From Calonectria ilicicola (Eukaryota > Ascomycota > Sordariomycetes > Hypocreales > Nectriaceae), in the NCBI GenBank assembly GCA_020809705.1, contig CP085826.1, forward strand, positions 62,001-126,000: 64,000 bases of DNA, written 5' to 3'. The translations under genes were made by a program, and so were the position numbers. This document shows, piece after piece, positions 22,161-36,712 of the stretch; position 1 is the stretch's first letter; each line of letters begins with the position of its first letter. The notes beneath the pieces are model-generated. The model did not search any database, was not told the origin of the DNA, and saw only the letters and a list, made by a program, of their open reading frames with translations.

Positions 22161-24733
22161 TTACCCCCCCTCTCTTCCAAGCGGCGACTTTGTCGCTTTG
22201 GTGCTGTATACTTGCTTACTGGGCTATCTGATTCCATGATTGGCCTATAGGTAGCTTTATATATATCTAGGGCTTCTAGCTCCATTAAGAACTCTACTGG
22301 TTGTTAAGTAGGTTCTTTATAGCTATACCATTGAATAAGAGCTTCTCGGATCTTGCCTCGTTCTTATTACTTCCACCTAGTATATAGGATTTCTTTGACT
22401 ATTCACTTATCTTTACTATCTACCTAAATTGGTAGGGGCTGGAAGTCATCCTATTGTTATCCTGGCAAGGGATCCTGCTGTGTTTTTCTTAAGAGGTTAA
22501 TGTAGAATCGTAGGTATATTGCCCTAGGTATATCAATCTCTACTATATGTGTACCTATTACCTTTGTCATAGTATATTGCTAATATAGCTAATCTAGCTT
22601 CTTGCAAGGCCTAGGGGACTTGTAGTTAGTTAGATTAACCCAGACCTTATCTCCAATCTTAAACCTCTCCACTAGCATCCACTTCTTATTTATTATTTAT
22701 TTATAGCATTATTATATTATAGTCACTATAGCCTATGCAAATTCTATAGTATCTTAAATCTTCTATAATAAGTTCCTAGCCTGGGCCTTATTGTTACTTA
22801 GTAGTAACTCTATAATAATCTCCTGGACCTTAAAGGGCTCTATATAGTACCTATGCTCTAAGAAGAAAGGACTCATCCCTATAGCCAAGTTCTCACGGTT
22901 GTTCAGTGCTAACTGCGCTGCTAGGAGATAATAACCCCAATCCTTCTATAAATAGCAAACATATACTCGTAGATATACTTGGATTTCCTAATTTATTCAT
23001 TCTGGCCCCCCATCAGTCTGCAGGTAGTATACCATGCTAAGCTGCTATATAATGCCAGTTAGCTTGTAGAAGGCTTACCAGAACCTACTAGTTTAATTGC
23101 TCCCTCGGTCATTAATAATAGACCGGGGTATCCTATGTGATCTATAATAGCAGCTAAGGAATCATTCTGTATAGGCTTCTACTTCTATTGTAGGCATAAC
23201 CTCGAGCATGATAGCTCGCGTAAGTCGATCAACTATCACCCATAGATATTAAGACTTATCCTTGCCTATTGAAGGAAGATCTATTATAAAATCTATAACT
23301 AGATTACTCCGTGGCTATTCTGGAACCAGCAAAGACTTTAATAGCCCTCTCTTTAATTACCGCTAGATATGACTTCTTCCGTAGACTTAATAATTAGTAA
23401 TAAACCGGCGAACTAGTTACGATAGTCCTGGCCAAAAGAATCACCTTAATACTAAGGCTATTGTGCTATCACGGCCTAGATGATCTCTAGTAGTGGCATT
23501 ATACTCTATCTGCATAATGCGAGTACGTAGTACCTCTATATTAATCTTGCTATTAGGTACCTATAACCGGTCTTGGAAGGTCAACCGACCTTCAGCATTT
23601 AAAGTACATTCTAAGATCTGAACCTTTAGACCTAACTTAGATAGTAGACTTTGCTTCTGCTATTATACTACAGTATATATACTTATGTAAGTCTTATCCA
23701 TAGTAATAGCTTAATCCTATAAATCCTATAGCTTTGGATAATCAGAGAAAACTACTATCTGTAATATCTCTACCTAGGCTACCCAAAGAATAATTTGCTC
23801 CAGTATAGTTACTCTATCCTGTGGAATAGCTAGTTAAGAGATCAATTATAAGTAATGGCCCTGCTCCCTAGGGTCTTCGACCTCCTTGAGTATATCCTGC
23901 TCTCTACAGCTTAGCGCATCTGGCGCTACTACCTTACTACTAGGTCAATACTCAAGCTAGAAATCATATTCTAATAGCTATCCTACCCAACAACTCTATT
24001 ACTCTATAAAATACTAACATTTTATAAAGTATATCAGATTCTTATAATCTATAATAATAATAAATGGGCCACAGCTGTGCAGTTCTGCTCTCCAAGCATC
24101 TAGGCAACATATAATCACCAGCATCTCCTTATCGTAGATCGGGTAGTTGTATTCTACTAGGCTTAGCCGTTGTGAGTGAAAGGCAATTGGCCAATAGTGG
24201 CCTTACTTATCTTCTTAAGCTAGCACTCCTTCTAATGCATTACCTAAGCAATCAGCCTTAAGAAATATTAGTCTATCCAGATCCCACTATTGCAATATAG
24301 AAGCTTCGTAAAACCTATGCTTGAGTTCCTGGAAAGCTGCTTTCTCGCTAGGTCTTTATTTAAAGGCAATCCCTTTCCAAGTTAATATCGTCAGAGAGAC
24401 TGATATCTTTGCAAAGTCCGGTATAAAGATCCGATAGTAATTTACAAAGCCTAGAAAACTCTACACGCCTTTCACCATCTGGGGTGCTTTCCATTTACAA
24501 ATTGCTCGCTGCTTCTCTAGGTCACAAAATACTCCTTTCCCAGCCTACACAATAAATCCTAGGTATTTTACCTCTTAGACTGCAAACTCACACTTCTTTA
24601 GATCTAGATATAGTCCAGCAGCAGCTAAGGCACAGAATACCTTCCATACCTTTACTAGATGATCCTTCTTTGAGCTACTAGAATAGATCAATATATCATC
24701 TAAATAGGCTGTAGCAAAGTCATCTAGAAAGTC

Positions 24734-25399
24734 TCACAACACCTTGTTCATATACCTTTGGAATGTAGTAGGTGTGCCGCTTAGGCCGAATGGGCATACC
24801 AGCCACTCGTACAGCCCAAACCAGGTCCGGAAGGCAGTCTTAGCCTCATGCCCTTTAGCCATTCGAACCTTATAGAAGGCAGCAACCACATCCAGCTTAG
24901 TAAACCACTTAGCCTTGGATAGGTTCTGCAGTGTCTCTGTGATCAGGGGAAGAGGATACCGGTCCCGCTGTGTAATAGTATTAAGTGCACGGTAGTCGCA
25001 ACAAAAGCATAGTCCTCCTCCAGGCTTCCTAACAAACAATACCGGGGCGCCAGCAGCCGAGCTACTAGCTTGGATAAATCCCTTATCCAATAAATCCCTA
25101 AAAATCTTCCTGAGGACTAGCAATTCCTCCCTAAACATATTGTATAGAGGTCCCTAAGGGAGCGGTAGTTCATCCCCGAACTTATCTTGCTGTAGGTTGA
25201 CCTCATGATCAACGCCTGGTCGGTGTGGTGGTAGTTTAGCTGCCTCCGTTGCTAAGAATAGTTCTCCAAATTCATCAAGCAATGCAGCCGGAACCCGTTC
25301 CTTTAGGTCTTCCTCAACCTTCCATTGAAGGGCTTCTTCAATATCTTTTAAGCTGATAGATCGCACTAATAATGCTGCTAGACCATGTGTCCTACACAA
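24734..25399 (-). pseudogene. gypsy 1 pol: linker and reverse transcriptase
   Basis: The upstream frame (25399-25154) carries the conserved pre-RT linker (EAAKLPPHRPGVDHEV). After a single TAG the same frame continues as [72 protein letters not shown] and [11 protein letters not shown]. The YLDD box lies just past the next stop. This identifies Ty3/gypsy rather than Ty1/copia order. Stops at about 25151 and 24734 break the polyprotein. Confidence 0.9.
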
Positions 25400-27105
25400 G
25401 CAGCAACATTCAGCTGCAAAGGTCGCAGCTGTAACACAACGAGCTACCCATATCTAACGGACCCCTAGGGTTTCTTCTTCACCAGCAAGCCGTAGCTTGA
25501 TTCCAGCTACCTCATGGGTGATGCACTTCTTTATTATATCATAAATAACCTCATTTGCCTTTAACTAAGGCTTGCCTAGGAATAAATCCTCTTCTAGGCC
25601 TTTCACAGCATAGGCATACAGCCTCTGCTCATAACCTCCTACCTTAAGGGTCAATGCCACAACCCCGGAGGCATAAGTCCTTTCCTTAGACTTGGTAAAG
25701 CCACTAAGCTGTTGTGGCTTCTTCTTAACATACGGAAGGGCTAGCCGGTTAGCTAGATCTTTACTTATAAGGGCAAAAGCATTATAGCCTATATTAATAA
25801 GGGCTTAAATAGATTAATTATTAACTCTTACTTTAACTAGAGCTAATCCACTAATTATTATAGGCTTTTACTTTACCCACCCTTGGAGATCTTCCCTAAA
25901 TGGCTCTAATACCCAACTTTATATTAGAGCTCCCCATTTTCCGAGTCTTCACCCTCGCTAGCAGATAAGTCTAACTCCGCAGAGTCAGCACTACTAGCCT
26001 GCTTGGCTTTCTTTGTATAAGATTGTTAGACTATTGATTGGCGAATTAGATAAGAGGCCTTTAAGTGATTAAGGCTTTCACAGCCAAAGTAATATCGTGT
26101 ATCCCGGTCTTGGTTACCAGCAGACTACTTGCAAGAGGTCGGTTTCTCAGTAGCTACCTTGCCTATTATTAGCGTATTACCTTTATAATCCTTAGTTATT
26201 TTAAGGACCTAAGAAATATGATCTTGCCTTTAGCTGGTAGTAGGTTCCTTTTTCTCGGGCTTCCTGAGTTTCTCTAGCTTCCAAGCTATATCCTGTACTC
26301 AAGCCAGCTAGCCCGCATAATCGTGCGGTAGGTTTACTATAACCAAGCTATGCTACAACTATGAGTTCAGCGCACCTTCTAAAAAGATGATCTTGGCTTG
26401 ATCAGCCCACTAGGAGCCTCCTGCATCTACCATAATCTACTTAAACTTAGGTAGAAAGCTTACGAGAGAGGTATTCTTACCTTATCAAAGGGTTTGTAAG
26501 GATGCTGCTGCGCGCGCCTGCGAATTAGCATCCTTATATATATAATCTAAGTAATGCATAAAGTCTACAGGATTGTAATAATCTCCAGGTCCTCCAGCAG
26601 CATAGAAAGTAGCCACTACCTTCTAAGGTCCTGCTACTAAATATAAGTTAACCAAGTACCAGAGCTCTCGGTTTAATGTATAAAGGTGAGCATCCAGCTT
26701 TAACTTATCTCTTATCTACTATAACTACATTAGGTACTTGCGGCGGTCACCTGAAAACTTTGGTAGGTTCGGAAGCGGCTTCCGCTTTAAGAGGGACTGT
26801 CAAGGGACATCAATGTCCAGCCCAATTAAACCTAACAACTCCGCCTTAACTAAGGCCCTCGGGCTCTCCTCAGGGCGTTCTTATAGCGGCATCGATCTCT
26901 CTGCTGCACTACCCTGTTGGGCTCTCAACTACGCAATCTACTCCTAGATTGGGGCCAAAGCCGCACTTAATCCCTGCTATATAAGCTACACTAGCTACTG
27001 TTAGATCACCTCATCCGGCGCTAAGCTACTAGATCCTTGATCCGTTATTATACCCGCGAATATCTTGATCGATAGTTTATGTTGAAGTTGGTTGAGTTTT
27101 AGATA

Positions 27106-27317
27106 TGTGAAGGGCTGGTCCTGGGTTTATTCAACCTGAAGGGTGCTCTGTATTGGTCTATTTAAAGCTAAGGAGGAAGGAGAAGAAGATAATTAGAAGA
27201 ATGTGTTCTTCTGATTATATATGCCTTGGTGTGCCCTCGCTACCAATATAGTCATGAAGCTTAATCTAGGTGGATATGGCATAGCTGTAATCCTCTGCCA
27301 GGCTTCAGCCTGTGACA
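27106..27317 (-). repeat. right LTR of gypsy element 1
   Basis: 212-bp partner of 21949-22160 that keeps the intact TGTGACA end. For this minus-strand element it is the 5' LTR. Confidence 0.95.
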
Positions 27318-27804
27318 ATAATGGAGTCTTAATAGCCCTCTAATGAGGCTATTAATGTGTATGATGATGACAATTTTATCTCTCTTGATGACTGCTACTG
27401 CGAATGCCCTGAGGATGATATCTATTGGCTAATGAAGGCGCTGACCACTAACTGCGGCTATACCTTTGAGCCAATTGACCTGCCAGCCCGGGCCTCTAAA
27501 ATAGAAGAGCTACCTTAAGAGCCGGTATTGTTATTCTAGAAATTTATCCTTATTTCCTTAGTGAAAAGCTAGGTCTAATATACTAATAGCTGGGTTAGTT
27601 ATTTGCTTGAGGAGGCTAAAAGCTATGATAAATAATAGCCTTAGGCATGGCTATTAATATAGAAGCCGACCTCTGTGGAAGAAATCTATATATAGCTTAT
27701 AATTATAATTTATATGCAAATAACTAAGGAAGACCGGATCAAAGACTATTGGAAGGTTTCCCAGCCCAAGGATCAATATATTAGTCATCTAATTACTAAG
27801 TGGA

Positions 27805-27955
27805 TGTCACAAGACGAGGCCAGGGGTAGGCATAATAACTGTGTTGTGCGATGAAGAGGGTAGAAGGCTCTTATTACGGTTGGCTAATATTAACATTGTA
27901 TGTATGTGTGGTATATATGTGACTTTATATATAATTACCTATGTAATCTGTGATA
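27805..27955 (-). repeat. left LTR of gypsy element 2
   Basis: 151 bp. Its outer (left) half keeps GC-rich bases, while its inner half is C-to-T mutated relative to the partner at 49347-49497. Confidence 0.92.
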
Positions 27956-28966
27956 GTATTCCCCCTTTTAAATTTGTTTGGTTCTTTAAATTATAATTAT
28001 TTCCTTTTTAATCTATAGTTAGAATATATAATTTATATATTTTAATTTTTTTAATAATTTTTATTATTTATTTATTGTTTATATTAATTCTTAATTTATT
28101 AAATAGATTTATTATTTATTTTATATATTTAATTTTATTATTATATTTATTATATTTTATTTTAGTAGGTTTATTATTTTATTTATTTTAAAAGCTTTAT
28201 TTTAGATACTTAGGATTATATTTTATATTTAAAGTAAAAGGCTTGGTTAATTTAGATAATTTTAGTAAAATCTTTTTATTAATTTCTTTAATCTTTTTAG
28301 ATTAGTTTTTAATTATTATATAAATTTATTTTAATATTTTTATTTAATTAAGTAAATTAATCTTTTATTATTTTTATTATAAATATTTAAAATATTTTTA
28401 AATTTTTATTATTTTTTAATATTCCCTTAATTATCCTATTATATTACTTATCCTATAATATTTTAATATTTACTCTTATTAATTCTATCTTATTTTAAGA
28501 TTATAGGTAATTTATAGATATAAACTTTTAATATATAGAAGCTATTATTAATCTTTAAGTTTAAGAGGAAATTAATAATTACTACTCCTTTATATACTTT
28601 TAATATTTCAAATAAACTATCCTATTTATTATCCTATTTCTTTTTTAATTAATTTATTATAATATTTTTAAGTTTATTATTATTAAATTACCTTCTTTAA
28701 ACTTAAATACCTCTATATAATAAATATTTATATTATTTTTATATCTTTTTTATAATTACTTTATTAATACTTAAAGCTATATTAAAATCCTTTTAAATTA
28801 TATTATTATAATATTTACCTTAATATACTTTTACTTTACTTATTTTATTAGATTTAATAAGTAAGGGGTAGATAATTTTATTTTAATTTATAGATTAAAA
28901 TTATAATTAATAAAGAAAAATAATATCCTTATTATCTTATTAATTTGGTTATTTATAGTAAATTTG

Positions 28967-29129
28967 TGATACAGAAATGGTGTCAACACATATGGAACCC
29001 TATAAGTATGTGCCTTAGGCACCCTTGGAAGGCATATATAAGCCTATTACTAGGGTAGATAGAGAAGAAGATATTAACCTTCCTACTATATATTATTAAG
29101 ACCCCTACTATTCTAATCCTACTATATTA
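28967..29129 (+). repeat. 5' LTR of gypsy element 3
   Basis: 163 bp; 5' part unmutated, last bases decayed (ACTATATTA where the partner has ACTGTATCA). Confidence 0.92.
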
Positions 29130-32100
29130 TATAATAGTAATTATTTCTCTTTAAGATTAATATTATAATATTATTTTAGGTAATTATATTAAATAATCTT
29201 AAATTATATTCTAGTATAATATACTACTAGATTATTTATTAACCAATTAGCAAGAAAAATATCTATAATAATTCTTATAAACCTATCTTTAGAATCTCTC
29301 TCTAGAATCCTTCTTTATATAAAGAATATCTTATCTAGCCACCTATATAGTCTAGAGAAAATATTAATTATTAAAGATTATAGGATAATTTTAAGCTATC
29401 TTATAAAATTATAAAAAAGATTTCTTTATTATAAAAGTAAGATTTAAAATTACTAATATTATCTTTATTATAATAAATTATTTAACTTTTATAATAATTA
29501 TAATAACTTAATTATAGATCTATATTCCTACTAATTAATACTATTTTATATTTTATAATTATTACTTTAGTTTATTTAAGGTAAATACCTTCTTATACTA
29601 TTACTTCTCTATTATTAAATAAGCTTATAATAATATAATAAGATCTATTACCTTAGCCTTAGCCTTAATAAAGCTTATATCTTTCTAAAAGAAAGAAGAT
29701 CTCTCCTTAATAAATCTAATCTTTAGAAAAGATAAAGATAAAGAGGTAGGATCTATAGAGGATAATATCTCTTAGCCTTAGCTAGAGCCTTAAAGAGCTA
29801 AGATTATTAATTAAAGGGTATTTATTATAAAATCTAATAAATAATATAAAGATTAGTTCTTAGATAGGGAGAAGGTAAGAAGAGTTATAAGATAAGGAGT
29901 TTATTATAATAAATTAATATTTAAAAAATAATTAATAAAGACTTTTAATAAATTTACCCTCTAAGATATTATTTTTATTTAATAAATAAAAGACTATATA
30001 GATAGTACTATTAAATAGGGCTATTAGAATATTACTATTTTAACTAATATATCTTAAATTAAGATTTAGTACCTAGATACCTTGGTAATTTGAAGATAAA
30101 AAGTTATTAAATATATTATATTTTTAAACTTCTTTAGATTTCTTATAATCTCTCTTAATAAGATATTATAGCCTAATAATATACTTATAAATATTACTAT
30201 ATTTAATTTACTTATTCTAGAAAATCTAATCTTTATAAATAAGCAAGGACCTAAGTAATAGGACAACCTCTTTAGCCTAAGGGAGGCCAGCTACTCTACC
30301 TAGTTGATCTAGTTAACTTAGGGGGAAGTTTAGTATGCTTTAGCCTAGATACCTCTGGTAGTAGAAGGTCATGAACCCCAGCCCGCTTAGATAAGCGCTA
30401 CTATAAATCGGTGCAACTATAAGCTAAGTATAATAGTAATAACTATCTAAGTAATTTATTATTTTCTTCTAGTTTGTTGGACTTTTTAGATATAAGCTTT
30501 AGTTTATTATAATGTGTTTAATCTTGTATATCACTTTTAGTAAGTAGTTAGGTAGATGGAAGATGAGTTAAGTATAATATTATTAGAATCTTTAACCTAG
30601 ATTTCAAGGACCCTAGGAAGTAAGGACTTATTATTGTATAAGGTAAATAATTCTATATTAATATTAGCCTCTTCTATATATATCTTAAAATCTTTAAATA
30701 GTTTAGTAAAGATTCTCTTTAAGAGTACTACCTTATAATATTTTAAGGTATAGCTTATAGGTGGTTAATAAGGGAGCTTAATAATAAAAAGTAAGCTAAG
30801 ATTATAAAGGGCTTTATTTTTTACTTTTATTAAAATCTTATAAGGCGATTTAAGCCCTAGAAGTTAGATTTATTAGAAGAGTATATAACTAAGAAATATA
30901 CACTTAATTCTACCTAATAAGATATATCTCTTCCTCTCTAGGTATAGTATAAGATTAAGTTTATTAAATAAGCTAGAATATAGATAAATAAAGAGATTTT
31001 TAAAATAATCTTTTTACTTATTAACTATAAGATTATATATCTATTATAGATTTTAATATTTAAAATAATTATTATTAAGTTTATTTAGAACTATAAGAAT
31101 TAAAAGAAGAATATTAATATAATAATATTTAAAAATAAATAAATAAACTTCTAATAAAAGTACTAGAACAATCAATAATTATACTATAAAAAAAGATATA
31201 ATAATACTAATAAGCAAGAATACTATACTTACCAAAATAATAAATAATCAAATAACTATAACTATAACTACTATCATAAGAATAAGCAATATAAGAACTA
31301 GAATTAATCTTAAGAATAACAGTACCCTATTAAAGATAGCTTATATAGAGATAAGAAAGCAAAACCTAAAGGCAAATACCTTACTAAGGAGAAATCTACT
31401 AACCAAGAACAAAAACCTAGCCCTAAGAAGAACAAATCAAGCTCCAATAAGTCTACTACTTTCAAAGCTTCTTAGGATAAATATTACACATTATTACAAG
31501 AATAGGTCCTATAAAGTACCTAGGGAAAGAACAAGTGCACTTAATGTAAGCATACTTTTAACTCCTTAGTTCTTCTTAAAGAATATATATATATTAATAT
31601 TTATATAAAACCTATAGAGTTAGCTAAAGAAATACTTACAACCTCCCCTAAAGAAGTATATTATAAGGGCTATAAGTAAGATTTCCTTTTCTATAATAAA
31701 TTCTTTATATACCTTAATAAAAGGTATTAAGGACTTAGAAGGAAGAAACTTAAGTAATTACCACTTATAAATAAGCTGCTTATCCTATGTAAAAGGGTAA
31801 GGATAAGTAATATACACTATATCTATATATATATTAAGATTAAGATTAATAAGGATAATAAGGAAGAAAAGGAGATCTATATTAATATAAGGTATAAAAA
31901 CCTTATAATTAATAGGGAGCTATTATAGCTATTTAATTATATTATAAAGTAAAGAATCCTAATATCTATTAATAATATTAATAATATAATCTAAGTTAAT
32001 AAATAAGTAATCTTTAATATATTTATTAAAAAAATAAATACTAATAGAACTATTAAGTAAATAGTAAAGTTTATAACTAGTATATAAGTATAAGATAGAT

Positions 32101-35100
32101 TTAAACCAAGGGCCTTCCTTAGGAATAGTTTTTTAAACCTTTATAAAATTAACATTATTACATTATAGAGATAGCTTCACTATAATACCCTAAACAACTT
32201 TTACATTTTATACTATATTAATCACTTAAAGAAGAATATAATTTAATAAATTAAAGTAGTTAAAGATATAATTATTCTTATAAAGTAAGTATATATTATA
32301 CCAATAATTTAAAAGGAGGTTTCTAAAGATTAAGTATTTGTATTTTATATTTCCACCAAATATATAATAAATATAATAATTAATTATAATACTTTAACTA
32401 GGATTATAATTATTAATAACTTTAAAAAGGCCATTAAGCTCTACTAGAAATAAAAGTTTAATAATATTATTAAATATAAGGAGGAGTAGGTATTTATAGT
32501 TACCATATAGGTCTAAGTACTTATAGCTATAACTATAATCTATACAATATTTGGAAGTAAAGCTCTAAATGTAGCATCTAAAGAAAAGAGTATGTCTTTA
32601 CTATAAATAAGTATTATAAGATTTAAGTTTATACTTACCCTAATTAATATAATAGTTATTATCAGTAATTATAAAGTAAATTAAGATTGACCAATAGTGA
32701 TTAATATAATTGCAGGATTATTTAATAATATTATTTTTATTAATATATATATAATTAAGTTATTTTAAAAGTAAAAAAGAAAATTACCTTTAAAAGTAAT
32801 AATATATCTTATATAAAAACCAAAAACCATTATTATTAAGATAAATAATAAGATTATTAAGAACTCTATTTTAATACCTAAAAGATAATTAAATATCCTA
32901 TACTAAATATATATCTAATAAATATCTAATCTTCTTAAAATTATTATAATAAAAAGAGTATATATTTATAATTAAAATAATTACTTTATTAAAAAAATTA
33001 AAGCTTTAATAAAAAAGTATACTTAATTATAAAATAATATAAGCTTAGTGGAAGTATTAGAAGGTAAAGAGCTATAAGTGTTATTTATTAATAATTAGTA
33101 TAAGCAAACTATCTTCTAGTACCTCTACCTATCTAGCTTAAGAGATTAATAGTTTATTAATATAAAGTTTAATAAACTCTACTAATAGGATAGATTAGAA
33201 TAGATTAAAGGACTAACTTTATTTATAATATTTATCTTTATTATATAGAAAATGGTTAATAGGGAATTAAAAGGAAGGATAGTAATAGATCTATATACCC
33301 TTAACAAAATTATTATCCTAGATAACTATCTACTACTAAAATAGAAAGATATTATCTAGGTACTTTAAAAGGCCTAGTATATTATAATTATTAATATATT
33401 ATTATTCTTCTTTCAATTTAAAGTAAGATTAAAGTATTGTAACTATTTTACAATAATTAATTATTAAGGGTTAGAATGATTAATAATTATTCTAATAGGA
33501 TTCTAGAACTCCCTAATATATATATAGTAGTATATAGACTATCTATTATATTTATATTACAAATTTTATAAAGCCTTTATTAATAATATTATAATCTTCT
33601 CCAAGATAGAAGAAGAGCACCTCAGATACCTATAAAGGCTATTTAAACTCTTTTAAAAAAAATATTACTATCTCTTCTAAAAAGAGCTAGATTGGATACC
33701 CTAGTATATAGATGCTTAGCTTCTAAGTAGATGCTTTTGATTTAATTATTATAAAGAAATAGATTATATTATTTATAAAATTGGAATTTCTAGCCTAATT
33801 ATTGGCTCTAGAGTAGTATATTAAAGCTATAGAATATATTAAGTATCTTATCCTATATTATATTTAGCTTATAAAGCCTTTATAAAAATATAAGATTATA
33901 CTATTAAAAGTAAAATATAAATAAAGTAAAGTAATTAATAAAAATCCTAATAAATAAAAGGCTTATACCTATATAATATACTATAACCCTATAAAAAAAG
34001 AAAGGTTTATATTTAAAATAATCTAATATAAAGTAGCTAATACAAGAATACTTTTTTACCTTAAATAAAGTAAGAAATTATACTTTTAAATAAATATAAG
34101 TATTTAATAAAACTTTAAAATAATATTTTTCTATTTTAGGAATAATTATAAATAGAATAGGATATTATATATTCTAGCAATAGTAATAAGACCTATTTAC
34201 TTCCTAAATTATACTCTTAACTTAATAAAAAGAAACTATAGCCTATTAGAACTAGAGATAATATATTTAATATAAGCAATTAAAAGATTATATATATATA
34301 TCTAATTATTAATATACCTAACAATTATTTTTATAAACCACTTTATAATAAAATAAATTATAAAAAAATTATACTTATTATATTTAATATAAATTAAGGA
34401 AATTATAAATTGATAATTACTTCAATCTACTTATTAAAATATAAACTTAATATATACTACCTCTTAAAAAAGAAGAACTTTATCCTAAATACATTAAGCC
34501 ACTTAATAGCCCTAGAGACCGATAGAAACCAAGCGCGGCTACAACCTAACTATATAGCCCTAGATAATATACTAGTGGCGATAGAAGCCTTAATAATAGA
34601 GAAGTTTAAGAGAAAGTTCTAAGAGAAATACTTTAATAATATATATTATATAAAGATTATTAATATAATAATAGAAAAAAAGATCTTAAATCTTTTAATA
34701 CTTAATAATAAGAATATTATAAATATTTTAAAGTATAGAGTATACTTTAAACTATATAAAGGACTTTTATACTACTATAGCTAATTTAAATATTATAAGC
34801 TTTATATTCCTTACTTTATAATTAACAAATTCCTAAAAATAGCTTATAATAATTAATACTACTTTAATAAAGAAAGGATATTAAAAGAGCTATCTAGCCT
34901 TTATATTAAAAATTTAATATAATAGGCTAAAAAGCATATCTATAAATGTAAGATATATTACCTCAAGTAAACCAACTACTAATAAGCTATTGGAAATTAC
35001 TTGCTAAATAGATCTCTAGTTTTATTTATATATATAATAGTAATAGATTTTATTATTAAACTTTTATTAGTATTAATAAAAAGATTATTATAAGTATTAG

Positions 35101-36549
35101 AAGGATAGGATATTTATGATTAATTGATAATAATTACCTATATAATAAGTAAAAGATACTTATTAATCTTAGAATTTATTAAATATATAGGTAAGAAGTG
35201 GGCAATTATACTAGCCTAATAGCTTATACTTTCTAACTAAGGTATACTAAAAGTTATTATTTTAGATTATAATAATAAATTCAATTTAGAATTTTAAAGA
35301 GATCTATGGATAAGTTTTAAAATAAAAATAGTAATAATAATAGTATACTACCTATAGGCTAATAGACTAGTAAAAAGATATAATTAAATAATTAAAATAA
35401 TAATATATTTTCACTATATAGAGCATCTAATAGAAGATTGATTATATATCCTACCTATATTATAGTAGAATCTAAATAAAGTATTTAATATTATAATTAA
35501 AGCCTCTATATATAAATTTATCTATAAGATCACTCTCTAAAGCCCAATAAAGTTAATACAACTAATAATAGAAAACATAGACCTACTATTCCTAAGAGAA
35601 ACTATTTAAAAGAAAGCATAACTAGCTATAGATTTTATAGTAGCTAAGGCAAAAAGATAATATAATACTAAATATCAACCAATCCAATTTAAGATTAATA
35701 ATAAAATCTACTTATAACTATATTATAAATACTATTTATTAAATAAGCTATTATATAAATAATTATAGTAACAATTAGGCCTATTTACAATCAAAAGAAT
35801 AATTAATAATTTAATATATAAGCTAAATCTACTAAATAATATAAAGATATACCTAATAATCTTATACTAATAGCTTATATTAGCCTATACTAATAACTTC
35901 TAGTTAAAAAAACCTAAATTAATTTTTAAAAATAATAAAACTAATTAATATAAGATAAATAAGATCCTTAACTAAGAAAACCAATATATTAATAAATATA
36001 ACCTAATAATTATAAAAGAATATTAAATAAATTAAAAAGATTATAAACACTACCAGGCCATATAGGTCCAGGTAGAAAATATTAATCTAGATCTAATTAT
36101 AGAATTTCAATATTAATAAGCTCCTAAAGATAGTATCCTTCAACTAGCCCAATAACTTTAAGATTATAATAGGAAACAGGCTAAAGCCTTTATTACCACT
36201 CCTAGCCTAGAAGAATCACTAGGAGATAAAACCATCTTACTACTAAAGTAATAACCTAAAAGATCTTATAAATATCCTAAGCCAGACCAGCAAAAGAACA
36301 ATACAGGCCTAGATCCTCCTAAACAGCGACCAAGGCGACCATACAAGACTCCCCCGCCGATCATCAATCCAAGATCTAGCCTAGATCCCCTTGTAAAAAG
36401 ACCTAGAGGGCAACCCCCTAAGAATAAGGTTACTATCTAGGCAAATTAAAGGAAAAGATTATATAAAATATAAAAATTTAAAATAAGAAGGTATATATAG
36501 TATTCTAGTTATTAAAGATAATAAATAATTTCTTAAATATATTAGGATA

Positions 36550-36712
36550 TAATATAAAAATAATATTAATATATATAGAACCTTATAAGTATATATCTTA
36601 GGTACCTTTAGAAGGTATATATAAGCCTATTATTAAGGTAGATAGAGAAGAAGATATTAATCTTTTTATTATATATTATTAAGACCTCTATTGTTCTAAT
36701 CCTACTGTATCA
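36550..36712 (+). repeat. 3' LTR of gypsy element 3
   Basis: 163 bp; 5' part strongly decayed, 3' end intact (CTGTATCA). Confidence 0.92.

Larger units (their letters stand above)
21949..27317 (-). mobile_element. Ty3/gypsy LTR retrotransposon 1, full length
   Basis: Both LTRs are 212 bp (21949-22160 and 27106-27317), with TG/CA ends and a 5-bp target duplication ATAAT at 21944-21948 and 27318-27322. They differ at 7 positions, all transitions, four of them in CpA/TpG context. On the minus strand a polypurine tract (GAGAGGGGGGTAA) lies just inside the left LTR at 22161-22176. The pol region is readable on the minus strand: reverse transcriptase at 25138-24734, then YLDDILIYS near 24690, RNase H near 24200-24400, and integrase-region sequence towards 23000. 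Several stop codons break the polyprotein, so it is inactive, but it is the least decayed element of the nest. Confidence 0.93.
28967..36712 (+). mobile_element. Ty3/gypsy LTR retrotransposon 3, nested in element 2
   Basis: LTRs of 163 bp (28967-29129 and 36550-36712) with terminal inverted TGATAC/GTATCA and target duplication ATTTG at 28962-28966 and 36713-36717. Coding sense is plus. A decayed catalytic RT box followed by IIIFSKIEEEHLRYL is readable near 33570-33640. An RNase-H-end motif (FILNTLSHLIALETDRN, cf. PDALSRL) lies at 34470-34540, within a short surviving ORF at 34410-34622. The polyprotein tail (about 36290-36430) keeps GC-rich codons and a KRPRGQPPK motif. The rest is saturated with stops through RIP-type transitions. 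Confidence 0.9.

Noticed and set aside
26738..26947. Plus-strand ORF of 69 residues
   Set aside because: It lies antisense within the gag region of gypsy element 1.
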